From positions 372,001 through 436,000 of the forward strand of contig NZ_JOCA01000002.1 of the NCBI RefSeq assembly GCF_000718785.1: 64,000 bases of DNA, given 5' to 3'. Positions 1-7,643 of the stretch are shown one piece after another. The DNA comes from Streptomyces sp. NRRL WC-3626 (GTDB lineage Bacteria; Actinomycetota; Actinomycetes; Streptomycetales; Streptomycetaceae). Both the position numbers and the translations under genes were made by a program. The first letter of the stretch is position 1; every line of letters begins with the position of its first letter. The notes under the pieces are model-generated. The model did not search any database and was not told the DNA's origin. It saw nothing but the letters and a program-made list of their open reading frames with translations.

Positions 1-716
1 GCCATGGCCATGATCACCCCGATGGCTGGCGGAGCGGCAGCCGCGCCACCGCCGACGGCGGCACCCTTGGCCGCCTTCGAGCCGAGGCCCTCGTCGTCAT
101 TCGACGCACCGCGCTCGTAGCCCGTGCCGCCGGCACCCAGCTCGCGCTGGTCGGCAGGCTTGGCGTCCGGGCTGCCGCCGGTGACCTTGGACACGCCCTT
201 AACCGCGTCCTGGGCCCCCTCGACACCGACGTTCTTCGCTGCCCCAACGGCGGCTCCCGGAAGCCCGCCGGCCTGTGCGCCAGCCACGGCACCGGAGACG
301 GCAGCTCCCGCGTAACGCCCGGCGTTACGGCGGGTCGCGCTGCTGCCGTCTCCCTCGATGGCCTTCTGGGCCGCGCCTCCGGCCATGTTCCCGGCGACGC
401 CGTTCATGCCCTGCTTGATCTTCGCCCCGGCATTCGCGGCACCGGCCGCCTTGCCTGCGGTTTCTGCGGTGTCTGCCGCGTCCGGCATCTTCGGCGCAGT
501 GTTTGCCGCGCCAGAAGGACCAGAAGAAGCAGCTCCCGGGGCCGGGAGCTGCTTGGGCACGCTGGCCTTGCCCTCGGGAGGCTTCTCGATGCCCTCCTCA
601 GGGCCGAGGCTCTTGGTCCCGCGACCTTGCCGGGGCATCCCCTGACTCACCGACGTGCTCGGCTGGTCCTTCGTCGTCCCCTTCTTGGGACTCCGATTCG
701 GCTTGTCGGTGGCCAT
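1..716 (-). CDS. Ala/Gly-rich conjugation-associated protein, partial (runs off left edge)
   Basis: The reading frame opens at an ATG (716-714) and stays open to the window edge, so at least 238 residues are present and the C-terminus is missing. The N-terminal 100 residues are rich in Lys, Pro, Gly and Ser and look disordered. The rest is dominated by Ala and Gly with repeated short blocks (NAGAKIKQGMNG, AVSGAVAGAQAGG, AAKGAAVGGGAAAA) ending in a hydrophobic stretch. Such composition is common in large TrbL/VirB6-like or accessory proteins of actinobacterial conjugative elements, but no diagnostic motif is visible. It lies 58 bases downstream of the membrane-anchored gene 775-2079 on the same strand, so it probably belongs to the same transfer operon. 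Function is inferred from context only. Confidence 0.5.
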   Translation of the reverse strand, partial: MATDKPNRSPKKGTTKDQPSTSVSQGMPRQGRGTKSLGPEEGIEKPPEGKASVPKQLPAPGAASSGPSGAANTAPKMPDAADTAETAGKAAGAANAGAKIKQGMNGVAGNMAGGAAQKAIEGDGSSATRRNAGRYAGAAVSGAVAGAQAGGLPGAAVGAAKNVGVEGAQDAVKGVSKVTGGSPDAKPADQRELGAGGTGYERGASNDDEGLGSKAAKGAAVGGGAAAAPPAIGVIMAM

Positions 717-774
717 GTCGTTTTCCTTTCCGGGTCAATGTCAGGCAGCGGGATGCATCACTTCATCGCCGTAC

Positions 775-2079
775 TCAATGGAGCGTGGCGAGGAAGTCCT
801 TGTCGTCTCGAATGGTGCTGTTGGACTGCACGTCCCGCAGACTCACGTCCAGTCGGAGCAGATCGAGCGACAGATCAGACTCGTACTGCGACTTGTTTCG
901 GGAGTAGTCCTGATACGCCTGTGAAAGGTTGTTCATGATGCTCATGAGCGGGCGCATCGTCACGTCAGAGGACTGGTAGTCCTTGGTGAGGCTGGTGCCG
1001 TCCGAGAGGATCCACTGCATGTCCGAGATCTGCTGGCTCGTCGGATCCGAGCCCTCGTCACGCTTCTTGGTGAAGAACTGGGCGTAGCTCTGACCGGCCG
1101 GCACCAGGGCGTCGAGGTAGCCGTCGTAGACGTTGCCTGCACGCCAGTTGAGGTCGAAGCCGCCGGGGACGACATGCTTGGTCTGCAGCGCCAGCGTCGA
1201 GACGCCGTCCTTGGCCGCGGCCGCGGAGACGCCCGTGATCTTGTCGGTGGCAATCGAGACCGGGACGGTCGGCGGACGCAGGAACAGGCCGTCGATCTTC
1301 GTCGTCTGCAGGTCGGAGGTATACGACTGAATCTGCGTCAGATTCGTGCGCATCTCGACGAGCTTCTGGTCCAGGGCATCCCTGGCCTCGGCCTCCATCT
1401 CCTTGAGCGCGACCTCGTAGTAGGCCTGCGCAGGGTCGAAGGTCAGAGCGTCGAGCGCCGCGATCTTCTGGACCCCGGACGCGCCGGGGTTGAAGAAGAC
1501 CCGCCACTGGTCGTACTTGGAGAAGGTCTCGTCGCCGGCCAGCTTGCCGCTGCTATGCGCCTGCTCCGCTGCGGGCGTGGTGAGTTCGGCATTCGCACGG
1601 ACCGTCAGGTTCAACACCTGACGGTCAAAGGGCCGGTCGGCGTTGAGGAGGACCCCGACGTAGCCGGTCGAACCGAAGGCGAAGAAGGAGCCCTTGATCC
1701 CGCTGGTGCTGACCGGCTCGCTGTTCAGCGAGGTGTCCGACCCGAGCAGGAACGCCCTGTAATCCGCGGCGTTGTACGAGATCTGAGCGGTCGGACTGAA
1801 GTGCATCATCACGAGCGCCTTGCTGCCGCTCTCGTTGGTGTAGACCCCGTCGACGGCGCCGTCGAGATTCGTCTTCGACGTCTTGAAGTCGCTGGTGTAC
1901 AGCGCCGTCTGCGACAGCGAGTCACGCCCCGCCTGGTACGCCGAGGCACCCGATGCGCTGATCACGATCGCGCCCGTGACCGCGAAGATGCCGAAGAACA
2001 CCCCAAACCGCTCGATCGCGTGGTGCGAGTCGAGCTTGAACTTCCTGCTGAAGGCCAGTGCCTTGTCCTTGATCCCCAT
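775..2079 (-). CDS. Single-pass membrane protein of a putative conjugative transfer operon
   Basis: This 434-residue protein has a basic N-terminus followed by one strong transmembrane segment (about residues 25-48, FGVFFGIFAVTGAIVISA). The rest looks extracytoplasmic, with a coiled-coil-like region around residues 215-265 (KEMEAEARDALDQKLVEM). No enzymatic motif is seen. That topology suits a structural or mating-pore accessory subunit. It sits between the pilin-like gene 2217-2609 and the Ala/Gly-rich gene 1-716, all on the minus strand, which supports a transfer module. The ATG at 2079 is preceded by a purine-rich stretch. I do not recognise the family. The role in conjugation is inferred from neighbours and topology. 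Confidence 0.55.
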   Translation of the reverse strand: MGIKDKALAFSRKFKLDSHHAIERFGVFFGIFAVTGAIVISASGASAYQAGRDSLSQTALYTSDFKTSKTNLDGAVDGVYTNESGSKALVMMHFSPTAQISYNAADYRAFLLGSDTSLNSEPVSTSGIKGSFFAFGSTGYVGVLLNADRPFDRQVLNLTVRANAELTTPAAEQAHSSGKLAGDETFSKYDQWRVFFNPGASGVQKIAALDALTFDPAQAYYEVALKEMEAEARDALDQKLVEMRTNLTQIQSYTSDLQTTKIDGLFLRPPTVPVSIATDKITGVSAAAAKDGVSTLALQTKHVVPGGFDLNWRAGNVYDGYLDALVPAGQSYAQFFTKKRDEGSDPTSQQISDMQWILSDGTSLTKDYQSSDVTMRPLMSIMNNLSQAYQDYSRNKSQYESDLSLDLLRLDVSLRDVQSNSTIRDDKDFLATLH

Positions 2080-2216
2080 GTTCTGCTCTCTTTCGTGCCT
2101 GCACCGTGCTGCGGGCCCGGATATGGCGAACCGGGCCGGAGGAGGCCTTGCACCTCAACCGACCCGGTTCGCTCGACGCCTCTGTCCCCGGTCGTGTGCA
2201 CGTCTGTGACGGCCTC

Positions 2217-2609
2217 TTACTTGGAAGGGCCGCTCAGGAACCCGCTGAACTGATCGGTGGTCTGGACGATCACCGTGCCGCCGCCGAGGTCCGTGATGGT
2301 CTGCTGGCCGCCGGAACCGATCGTCGAGATCAGCGACCACCCGCCGGTGCCCAGGGCTCCGCCGACGAGAATGAGGAGCGCGATCGTGCCCCAGCCCTGC
2401 TGCTGACCCGCGGACTGCGGGTTGGCCATCAGCTTCTTGATCAGGAGCACACCGCCCCAGACCAGGCCGGCAGCGCCGAGCAGCATGAGCAGAAGACCGC
2501 CCCAGAGCTGGATCTGGGACTTGGCGTTCTGCAGGAAGCTGGTCAGGTCCCAGGCTGCACTCGGCAGGGAAGCCTGTGTGAGGACGGCTGCCTCGTAGAT
2601 CTTCGTCAT
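2217..2609 (-). CDS. Small two-helix membrane protein, VirB2/pilin-like
   Basis: The product has 130 residues. A short N-terminal stretch is followed by two hydrophobic helices (about residues 35-58, WGGLLLMLLGAAGLVWGGVLL, and 73-95) separated by a polar loop (MANPQSAGQQQG), then a Gly/Thr-rich tail. Two helices with a short polar loop is the layout of VirB2/TrbC-type pilins and of small membrane subunits in actinobacterial type IV secretion modules. A GAGGAGAGATCC Shine-Dalgarno region lies just ahead of the ATG at 2609. It is the first gene of the minus-strand cluster and is divergent from the XRE regulator at 3032. The family assignment is by topology only; it could be another small membrane subunit. 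Confidence 0.5.
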   Translation of the reverse strand: MTKIYEAAVLTQASLPSAAWDLTSFLQNAKSQIQLWGGLLLMLLGAAGLVWGGVLLIKKLMANPQSAGQQQGWGTIALLILVGGALGTGGWSLISTIGSGGQQTITDLGGGTVIVQTTDQFSGFLSGPSK

Positions 2610-2769
2610 GGATCTCTCCTCTCGCCTTTCGAATCATTCGGTGGCATGACAGTGAGTCACAAGGCAACAAGCGCAGCTCATCCGCCCGGTCGGGCAGTGA
2701 TAGAAGCCGGGGTGGTCGGTAGACATGCTGTCGGCTCCCCCCGCTGGCTCGTATACGTGCGCATCTGCA

Positions 2770-2836
2770 GTGACTAATCTACCTCATTCGAATGACTAGT
2801 CACATAGACCGTGAAAGGGTCTATTGATAAAGACCC
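2770..2836. promoter_or_regulatory. Nested palindromes between transfer genes and XRE regulator
   Basis: The 422-base divergent intergenic region holds several dyads. GTGACTA (2770-2776) is mirrored by TAGTCAC (2797-2803). Between and overlapping them are the perfect palindromes TCATTCGAATGA (2784-2795) and TGACTAGTCA (2793-2802). A further inverted repeat, GGGTCT (2817-2822) with AGACCC (2831-2836), follows, and CGCGACC/GGTCGCG lies near 2880. These are probable operators for the adjacent XRE protein controlling both directions, in the manner of kor-type regulators of Streptomyces plasmids. This is inference; apart from these dyads I see nothing coding in 2610-3031. Confidence 0.45.
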
Positions 2837-3031
2837 AAAAGGGGCTCGGAAACGAGGCGAATCGGCATCGCGACGCGCGACCGCAGGGTCGCGGCGGAAG
2901 CCTGTGGAATCCGCAGTGTGAGATGTGTAATGTGCCGCTCCAGCACTGCTGCGGCGCTGGCCTGCTCGATTTCGAGGCGGGCCACCCTCACACACCCGAT
3001 CGCGATCTTGACCAGGAAGTGCCAAACCGCC

Positions 3032-3541
3032 ATGAACCCACTGCCCGGCGACCTTTTCGCCCGCCGACTTCGTCAAGAACGCGAACGCCTTGGCATCAGC
3101 CAGGCAGAGCTAGCGCGCCGTATGGCCGCCCTGCTCGGCACGAACGTTGACTCCACCGCCATCACACGCATCGAGCAGCAGACCCGCGCGGTCAGGCTCG
3201 ACGAGGCGGTCACCGCTGCCGAAGCTCTCGGGGTCCCTCTGATCACACTGGTCAGCGACAATTACGCCCGCGAAAACGAAGCCGAGATCCAGAACCAGCT
3301 CGCCGAACTCGCCCTTGCCGAGCAGGAATGGGAGAGGCTGCGCCAGAAGATCCACCGGATCACCCAGACCATCCAGCATCTGTCCGCCGAGCGGGAGGCA
3401 TTCCGCTCTCACGCGCTGGACGTCAAGCCGGAAACCGCCGGCGACTACGAGCTCGACCCTGAGACCCAGGCCGCTCTCGACGCCCGGATGCGTGATGTCC
3501 GCAACAAGCCGGCCGGAGAGATCACCGACCCAGGCGCATGA
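3032..3541 (+). CDS. XRE-family transcriptional regulator with C-terminal coiled coil
   Basis: The ATG at 3032 is chosen because an AGGAAG sequence lies about 12 bases upstream and the helix-turn-helix begins immediately after it; a longer frame to 2918 adds non-conserved residues. The product has 169 residues. Residues about 11-70 form an XRE helix-turn-helix (RLRQERERLGISQAELARR, then TRIEQ). Residues about 78-130 are strongly coiled-coil in character (ENEAEIQNQLAELALAEQEWERL), suggesting dimerisation. It is divergent from the transfer-like genes and separated from them by a dyad-rich region, so it probably represses transfer of the element. The exact target is inferred. Confidence 0.75.
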   Translation: MNPLPGDLFARRLRQERERLGISQAELARRMAALLGTNVDSTAITRIEQQTRAVRLDEAVTAAEALGVPLITLVSDNYARENEAEIQNQLAELALAEQEWERLRQKIHRITQTIQHLSAEREAFRSHALDVKPETAGDYELDPETQAALDARMRDVRNKPAGEITDPGA

Positions 3542-3666
3542 CGCTGTTGCGGGCGGCCGGTTGAATTCCCGGTCGTAGACGCCGTCTCGGGCTTCCTCCA
3601 CCGGCCGGCCCGCATGATTCCCCCGGTGCTCGCGCCGTTTCGTCTTCCCTGAGCGACGTGCCCTGC

Positions 3667-4175
3667 TCACAGACGGTAAAAGCCGGATGCCGACGGATCC
3701 ATCCCGGCCTCTTCTATGCGCCTGTGCAGCATCGCGTGCAGCGCGTCGCCGCTCACACCGGCTTCCTGAATCCGTACGTCCCTCCTGTTGCGGTACGTCG
3801 CTCGCAGCAGGGGAGCGGGCGAGGCGAGGTCCGCGCCGCTGATCAGCCTCGCACGGCCGCCGACACCGAAGACATGCGCGTCGAGTTGGTACCTGTGCAG
3901 CTGCCGCATGATCGTCCGCCGACGCTTACGGGCGTCTTCCGTCGTAGAGGCGCCACCAGACCCATCGGTGATCCGGTGCCGCACAGCGCACAGCTCGATG
4001 ACGTCCGCCTGAAAGGCAGGACGACGATGTCGGGCAGCACATTGTCCCGGTTGGCCTTCGACTCGCCCACGTGCACATAGATGCCCTCGATCGGATGCAG
4101 CTCCAGGCTGTTCAGCCGCAGGGCCGCAGTGTCTCGAGCGGTGCGGATAGGCTCGGAGGTATGGGAATTGACTGG
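3667..4175 (-). pseudogene. Frameshifted remnant of an unrecognised gene
   Basis: Two minus-strand frames carry protein-like sequence that joins across one frameshift near 4005-4025. The upstream part reads LELHPIEGIYVHVGESKANR then DNVLPDIVVLPF. The downstream part, in the other frame, reads ADVIELCAVRHRITDGSG and continues through ARKRRRTIMRQLHRYQLDAH and YRNRRDVRIQEAGVSG to a stop at 3667. The smooth join shows that one gene was disrupted. I do not recognise the family. Its start is unclear because it runs into the region holding the small plus-strand frame at 4161. Broken neighbours on both sides support general decay here. Confidence 0.4.
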
Positions 4176-4322
4176 GAGAACATGCTCGGCACAAGCGGGA
4201 ACGGCCTCAACGATGCATACGACAGGGCGGTCTCCTCGGTCATCTACAGCGAGAGCCTGGGGGGCGACCATCGGCCACTCCCAGTCGGTGAAGAGTGCGA
4301 CGACACAGACGGCCTGCGCTGA
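4161..4322 (+). CDS. Possible small ORF or fragment
   Basis: The frame encodes 53 residues beginning MGIDWENMLGTSGNGLNDAY, an acidic N-terminus of a kind seen in short actinobacterial plasmid proteins. CGGAGGT lies directly against the ATG, too close for normal initiation, and the C-terminal half (from about residue 36) looks random. It may be the surviving start of a longer gene cut by the adjacent IS701 remnant. Low confidence. Confidence 0.25.
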   Translation: MGIDWENMLGTSGNGLNDAYDRAVSSVIYSESLGGDHRPLPVGEECDDTDGLR

Positions 4323-4847
4323 CCTGAGGGCACACACAGAAACTGCCCGGTCCGCTTTGATGGACATTGGAGATCAGAGGCTTCGGGCCCCGGAGTGAAC
4401 CGGTGGTCAAGCGAGTACACACGGCCGTCGGTCCACACCGTGGTCACCGTGACGACGCCGTTGTCGGTCTTGCCCAACCGGCCCAGCTACTGCCGACCCA
4501 CATGTGCGGTGGCCGTGCCGTCCCTGCGGTCCCCGGAGTCGTCGATCACGATCACTCCGTCGGCGTGCGGAGCGGTCGCAGTCTGACCGCGCATCAGGTC
4601 AAGCCGTCGGCCGTTGACCTGCTCGGTGTCCCAGACGGACTCGGACAGAAAGTACTGCAATCGCTGCGCCGCAGCTGTTCGCGCGCCGACAACCGGCTCC
4701 GCTCCGGCCAGACAGGTGATCGTCTTGTTCCGCTCTAGGGTCAAGTAACCCCCGCCGCTGGGCGAGGCTGGCAAAGAGGTCGTCGAACCGGCTCGCGTAC
4801 TCTTCCAATGGACCTGGCGCGGGCGGACACGAACGGCGGGCAGTCAT
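4250..4847 (-). pseudogene. IS701-family transposase, broken and truncated
   Basis: Three fragments match the N-terminal part of IS701-type DDE transposases. The first (from 4847) reads MTARRSCPPAPGPLEEYASR and FDDLFASLAQRRG. After a frameshift near 4745-4765 the second reads NKTITCLAGAEPVVGA, QRLQYFLSESVWD and GVIVIDDSGDRRDGTATAHV. A TAG stop in place of the expected Tyr codon at about 4488-4490 interrupts GRQ-LGRLGKTDNG; the third fragment continues GVVTVTTVWTDGRVY and then degenerates. The first catalytic Asp region (VIDDSGD) is present, but the rest of the DDE domain is missing. At least one frameshift, one nonsense mutation and a 3' truncation make it dead. No terminal inverted repeats were identified. 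Confidence 0.8.
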
Positions 4848-4974
4848 CTCCAGCACGGCAGTTGACTCGTACCCACCGCTTTGCGGCCGAACCACCCAGC
4901 CGTTCAACCCACGGCTACCGGCGGGTCTAACGAACTACCGGTAGGACCCGCCCAGTCGGCGGGGTGCTCGTGCG

Positions 4975-5294
4975 CTACGCCGCCTTGACCATATCGGCCC
5001 GGGTGGCTTTCTCCCACTCGACCAGGAGCCGTTGGTACTCCACCGCGCGCCGGGGCGTGTTGGGCTCCTCCATGAGTCGTCCGATCGCCGTGTTGATCCG
5101 CGCAGCAGCAGGCTGCAGCCGACCGTGAGGCCTGGAGGGGGAGGGCATCCAGGTGCGGGTGGTATACGGGGAGCTGGGCGATCTTGCGGACGGACGCCTG
5201 GAGAAGCTGGGCGCCGGCGAAGCAGACGGGCTCATCCTGGCCGTCGCTGGCCTGGAGCGGCCAGGCGGCCCGCCCACTCGTGGGCGTAGATCAT
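4975..5294 (-). pseudogene. Frameshifted hypothetical gene
   Basis: Protein-like segments lie in successive minus-strand frames. MIYAHEWAGRLA starts at 5294; GQDEPVCFAGAQLLQASVRK and IAQLPVYHPHLDALP follow in a second frame; ARINTAIGRLMEEPNTPRRA and VEYQRLLVEWEKATRADMV end at the stop at 4975 in a third. Joined, they would make a protein of about 105 residues with a helical, charged C-terminus. At least two frameshifts are needed. I cannot name the family. It lies just upstream of the IS701 remnant, in the same orientation. Confidence 0.4.
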
Positions 5295-5777
5295 GACCTT
5301 CCCGTCCGGGGACGGTTCGCGTTACCGCGCATCGGGACCCACGCGGCCACGCTCATCCTCGAATGCCTGGAACGCAGCGGCGCAGCGAAGGCGAGCCGAG
5401 CTGTACATCGAGGCGATGACGGCCCGCGGCTGGTCTTTCCACGACGGCAGCCTGCGCTAGAGCGGATCTTCGTATCAGTGCGCGGGTCTTGAACGACTTG
5501 GGGCGAGCATTCCGTATGATCGATCAAGAGCGGGAAACGTTTGGATTGCATGGCAAGACGACCGTTGTGGAGTGCCGAGGGCTCGCACTAGGGTCATCGC
5601 TGTCACTCCGGCGACGGGGCAGGTGTGGCAGCACTAGCCTGACCTGAAGACAGGGGCTTGTGCCCGTGACCCGGGCAGCAGTGTCTCAGTTGTGCCTGGT
5701 AGGCGGCGTGGTCGTCGTGGATAGTGGCAGCCGCGGCCTGCAGTGCTGGCGCGTTCAGACCATTCCGTGAAAGGTTT
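5295..5777. other. Stretch with no recognisable gene
   Basis: About 480 bases between the broken gene at 5294 and the palindrome at 5778 carry short frames on both strands, but none has a recognisable motif, a good ribosome-binding site and consistent codon usage together. A plus-strand piece (EAMTARGWSFHDGS, near 5415-5455) may be another gene fragment. Nothing firmer can be said. Confidence 0.3.
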
Positions 5778-5789
5778 CCTACCGGTAGG
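5778..5789. promoter_or_regulatory. Perfect 12-bp palindrome upstream of the 5849 gene
   Basis: CCTACCGGTAGG is a perfect palindrome 60 bases ahead of the ATG at 5849. The 11-mer CTACCGGTAGG occurs again at 4935-4945, where it sits in the loop of another inverted repeat (4920-4927 with 4945-4952). The repetition suggests a regulator binding site. Inference only. Confidence 0.35.
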
Positions 5790-5848
5790 TAAGTAGGCGG
5801 TCGTCTGTGAAGGGCGAGCCTCCTTGAGGCGAGGGCAGAGGTAGCAAC

Positions 5849-6472
5849 ATGGCTGTGGCGGCGCGAGGTCCGGCGGAAGCGATCTCCGGAGCGGCGGCGC
5901 CTGGCACTCTGTTCCCTCAGGGCGCCGATATTGGCGTGTTGAACATGTTCGGTATCGATGCCGTAGTTGCATACAGCGAAAACGAGGACGAGATCGAGCG
6001 ACGTGCTCGCGTCGGCACGCAGGAGCTCACCAATCCTCGGGCGCTGGACCTGCTGATGAACCTTCCACTGGGCGAGCCTGTCCCGGTCACTTCGCTGAGC
6101 GACACGGAGCAGCGCGTGCTGAGGCGGATGCCTAGGGGAACGGTTACCCGGCATGACAACGTCGTCGTCCGCGAAGCAACCCACCCCATCCGAGTCGATC
6201 TTGCCGTCGTCCCGGGTAAGGGCTGGGCCTCCGCTAAGGAAAAAGCCGAATGGTTCACACCTTTCTGCGCGCGGGCTGTCTTGATCGACCGGCCTCTGCG
6301 GCGTCGAGATGACGCCGTGATGGAGGCAGAGTTCTACGGCATTGGGCTACTCGTCGCGACCAGCAATGACGTTGAGGTCGTTGTCCCGCCTCGCCCCTTC
6401 GTTCGGCGTCGGCACACTGTGGCCGGCTGGAGGTTCGTGGAACAGGCGTATAAGCAGCTCTTGGCTCGGTGA
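5849..6472 (+). CDS. Hypothetical protein of the island
   Basis: The ATG at 5849 follows AGAGG at a spacing of seven bases, and codon use is consistent along the frame. The 207-residue product has no signal peptide or membrane segment. Its C-terminal half has alternating hydrophobic strands and charged loops (IRVDLAVVPGKGW, EWFTPFCARAVLIDRPLRR, EAEFYGIGLLVATSNDVEVV). The last pattern weakly recalls PD-(D/E)xK nuclease-like folds, in which a late strand reads 'GIGLL.. DVEVV', but no firm catalytic D-ExK triad can be assigned. It converges on the TGT-like/ImmA operon with only seven bases between stops. A role with that operon is possible but unproven. I do not recognise the family. Confidence 0.6.
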   Translation: MAVAARGPAEAISGAAAPGTLFPQGADIGVLNMFGIDAVVAYSENEDEIERRARVGTQELTNPRALDLLMNLPLGEPVPVTSLSDTEQRVLRRMPRGTVTRHDNVVVREATHPIRVDLAVVPGKGWASAKEKAEWFTPFCARAVLIDRPLRRRDDAVMEAEFYGIGLLVATSNDVEVVVPPRPFVRRRHTVAGWRFVEQAYKQLLAR

Positions 6473-6479
6473 GCCCGCC

Positions 6480-7643
6480 TCAGGGCGTGATAGGCAGCGT
6501 TGCCCAGGCCTCCAGCGGGTCAGGGACTGCAAAGCCCGCCTTCGAATTTGCCGACAGCCCCAGACGCTGGTTTTCCAGGGCGTAGTGCGCGATGGCTGCG
6601 GCACACTTGTCGCGCCACCACGCTTTGCGCTCCAGCCCGGGCTTCCTGCTGGTGATCTCGATGACCCAGGCGCTCCAGGTGCTGATGTTGTGGTCTTCCG
6701 ACTCGCGCCGCGCTTCGCCGCCCGGATCGTTGAATCGGTCCAGGCCTCGACCGTCACAGACGTCGCAGCTGCACGTTGCTGGCGGGTGATTGGCGTACAG
6801 GCGGGCCAGTGACTGAGTGCCCTTGAAGCACATCAGGCTCGGCATCAGCACTGACGGATATTGGGGTCCACCGCCGTTGGGGTTGAACAACGCCCGCTCG
6901 CCAGGGGGAATGCTGTGCCGACTGGCGCTGTCGGCGCCGATACCGGCAAACAGCCCGCCGTGGGCGAGTACGTCCAGTGCGGCCAGATCGGTCCGCAGGA
7001 GGGCGACATCAGGCAGCTCGGCTACGACGCGGCGCAGGTTGGCGGGAACACTCTTGGCCTGCTCCATCGGATCGAACTGCCGGAACAGCGTCAGGGCCTT
7101 CGGTTGCGGGATGCGCTTGCAGACGGCGATCAGCTGGCTGAGGAATTCATCGGTGAGCCAGGCGATGTCGATCGGGAGGTTGACGATTGTGTCTGCCCGC
7201 TCGATGCGTTCGGCCTGGCGCATGACCGCCTTGAGCGCCCTGGAGGCTCCCGGGAGGATGTATCCAGTCGGTGTGAGAGCGGCGCTGGCACCGCGGGCCT
7301 TCTGCAGCTCAAGCGAGGTGTCGACCGTGTCGAACAGCTCGTTGCCATCCAGCAGAAAGGGTTCGTCGGCTGTCGCGGTGTGCGTCTTGTAGGCCGCAGT
7401 ATCGATCAGCAGGGCGCCTGTGTAGCCGGAGGTTCGGAGCTGGTAGGCGCGTTCACCCGCCTTCTCCCCGCTCATGACGACGCCGCCGAGGTCATCGTCG
7501 AGCGGAGTCCGCATCTGCGGTACGAAGCGGGCGTTCTCATGCAGCAGTACACGCCCCTGTAGCAGCGGCGTGGCCGGTACCGACGCATCGAGGACCCGCA
7601 GGGCGGGGGTGCGGCCGGGAAACGGCGAGTTTGCCATTGTCAC
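6480..7643 (-). CDS. TIM-barrel-like protein with a TGT-type CxCxxC...H zinc motif
   Basis: The 387-residue soluble protein has alternating helix/strand texture. Near its C-terminus it carries Cys291-x-Cys293-x2-Cys296 and His318, the spacing pattern of the zinc site in tRNA-guanine transglycosylases (TGT) and the DNA-modifying DpdA relatives. Possible active-site equivalents are Asp81 in LLIDTAAY and Asp238 in GIGADSASR, which would match the TGT 'DSGGF' and nucleophile regions; these are guesses. The GTG start at 7643 overlaps the stop of the upstream XRE-ImmA gene (GTGA), so the two are translationally coupled; an ATG at 7637 is an alternative start. No preQ0 synthesis genes are nearby. 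It may be a base-exchange enzyme or a catalytically altered relative; family assignment is tentative. Confidence 0.55.
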   Translation of the reverse strand: MTMANSPFPGRTPALRVLDASVPATPLLQGRVLLHENARFVPQMRTPLDDDLGGVVMSGEKAGERAYQLRTSGYTGALLIDTAAYKTHTATADEPFLLDGNELFDTVDTSLELQKARGASAALTPTGYILPGASRALKAVMRQAERIERADTIVNLPIDIAWLTDEFLSQLIAVCKRIPQPKALTLFRQFDPMEQAKSVPANLRRVVAELPDVALLRTDLAALDVLAHGGLFAGIGADSASRHSIPPGERALFNPNGGGPQYPSVLMPSLMCFKGTQSLARLYANHPPATCSCDVCDGRGLDRFNDPGGEARRESEDHNISTWSAWVIEITSRKPGLERKAWWRDKCAAAIAHYALENQRLGLSANSKAGFAVPDPLEAWATLPITP

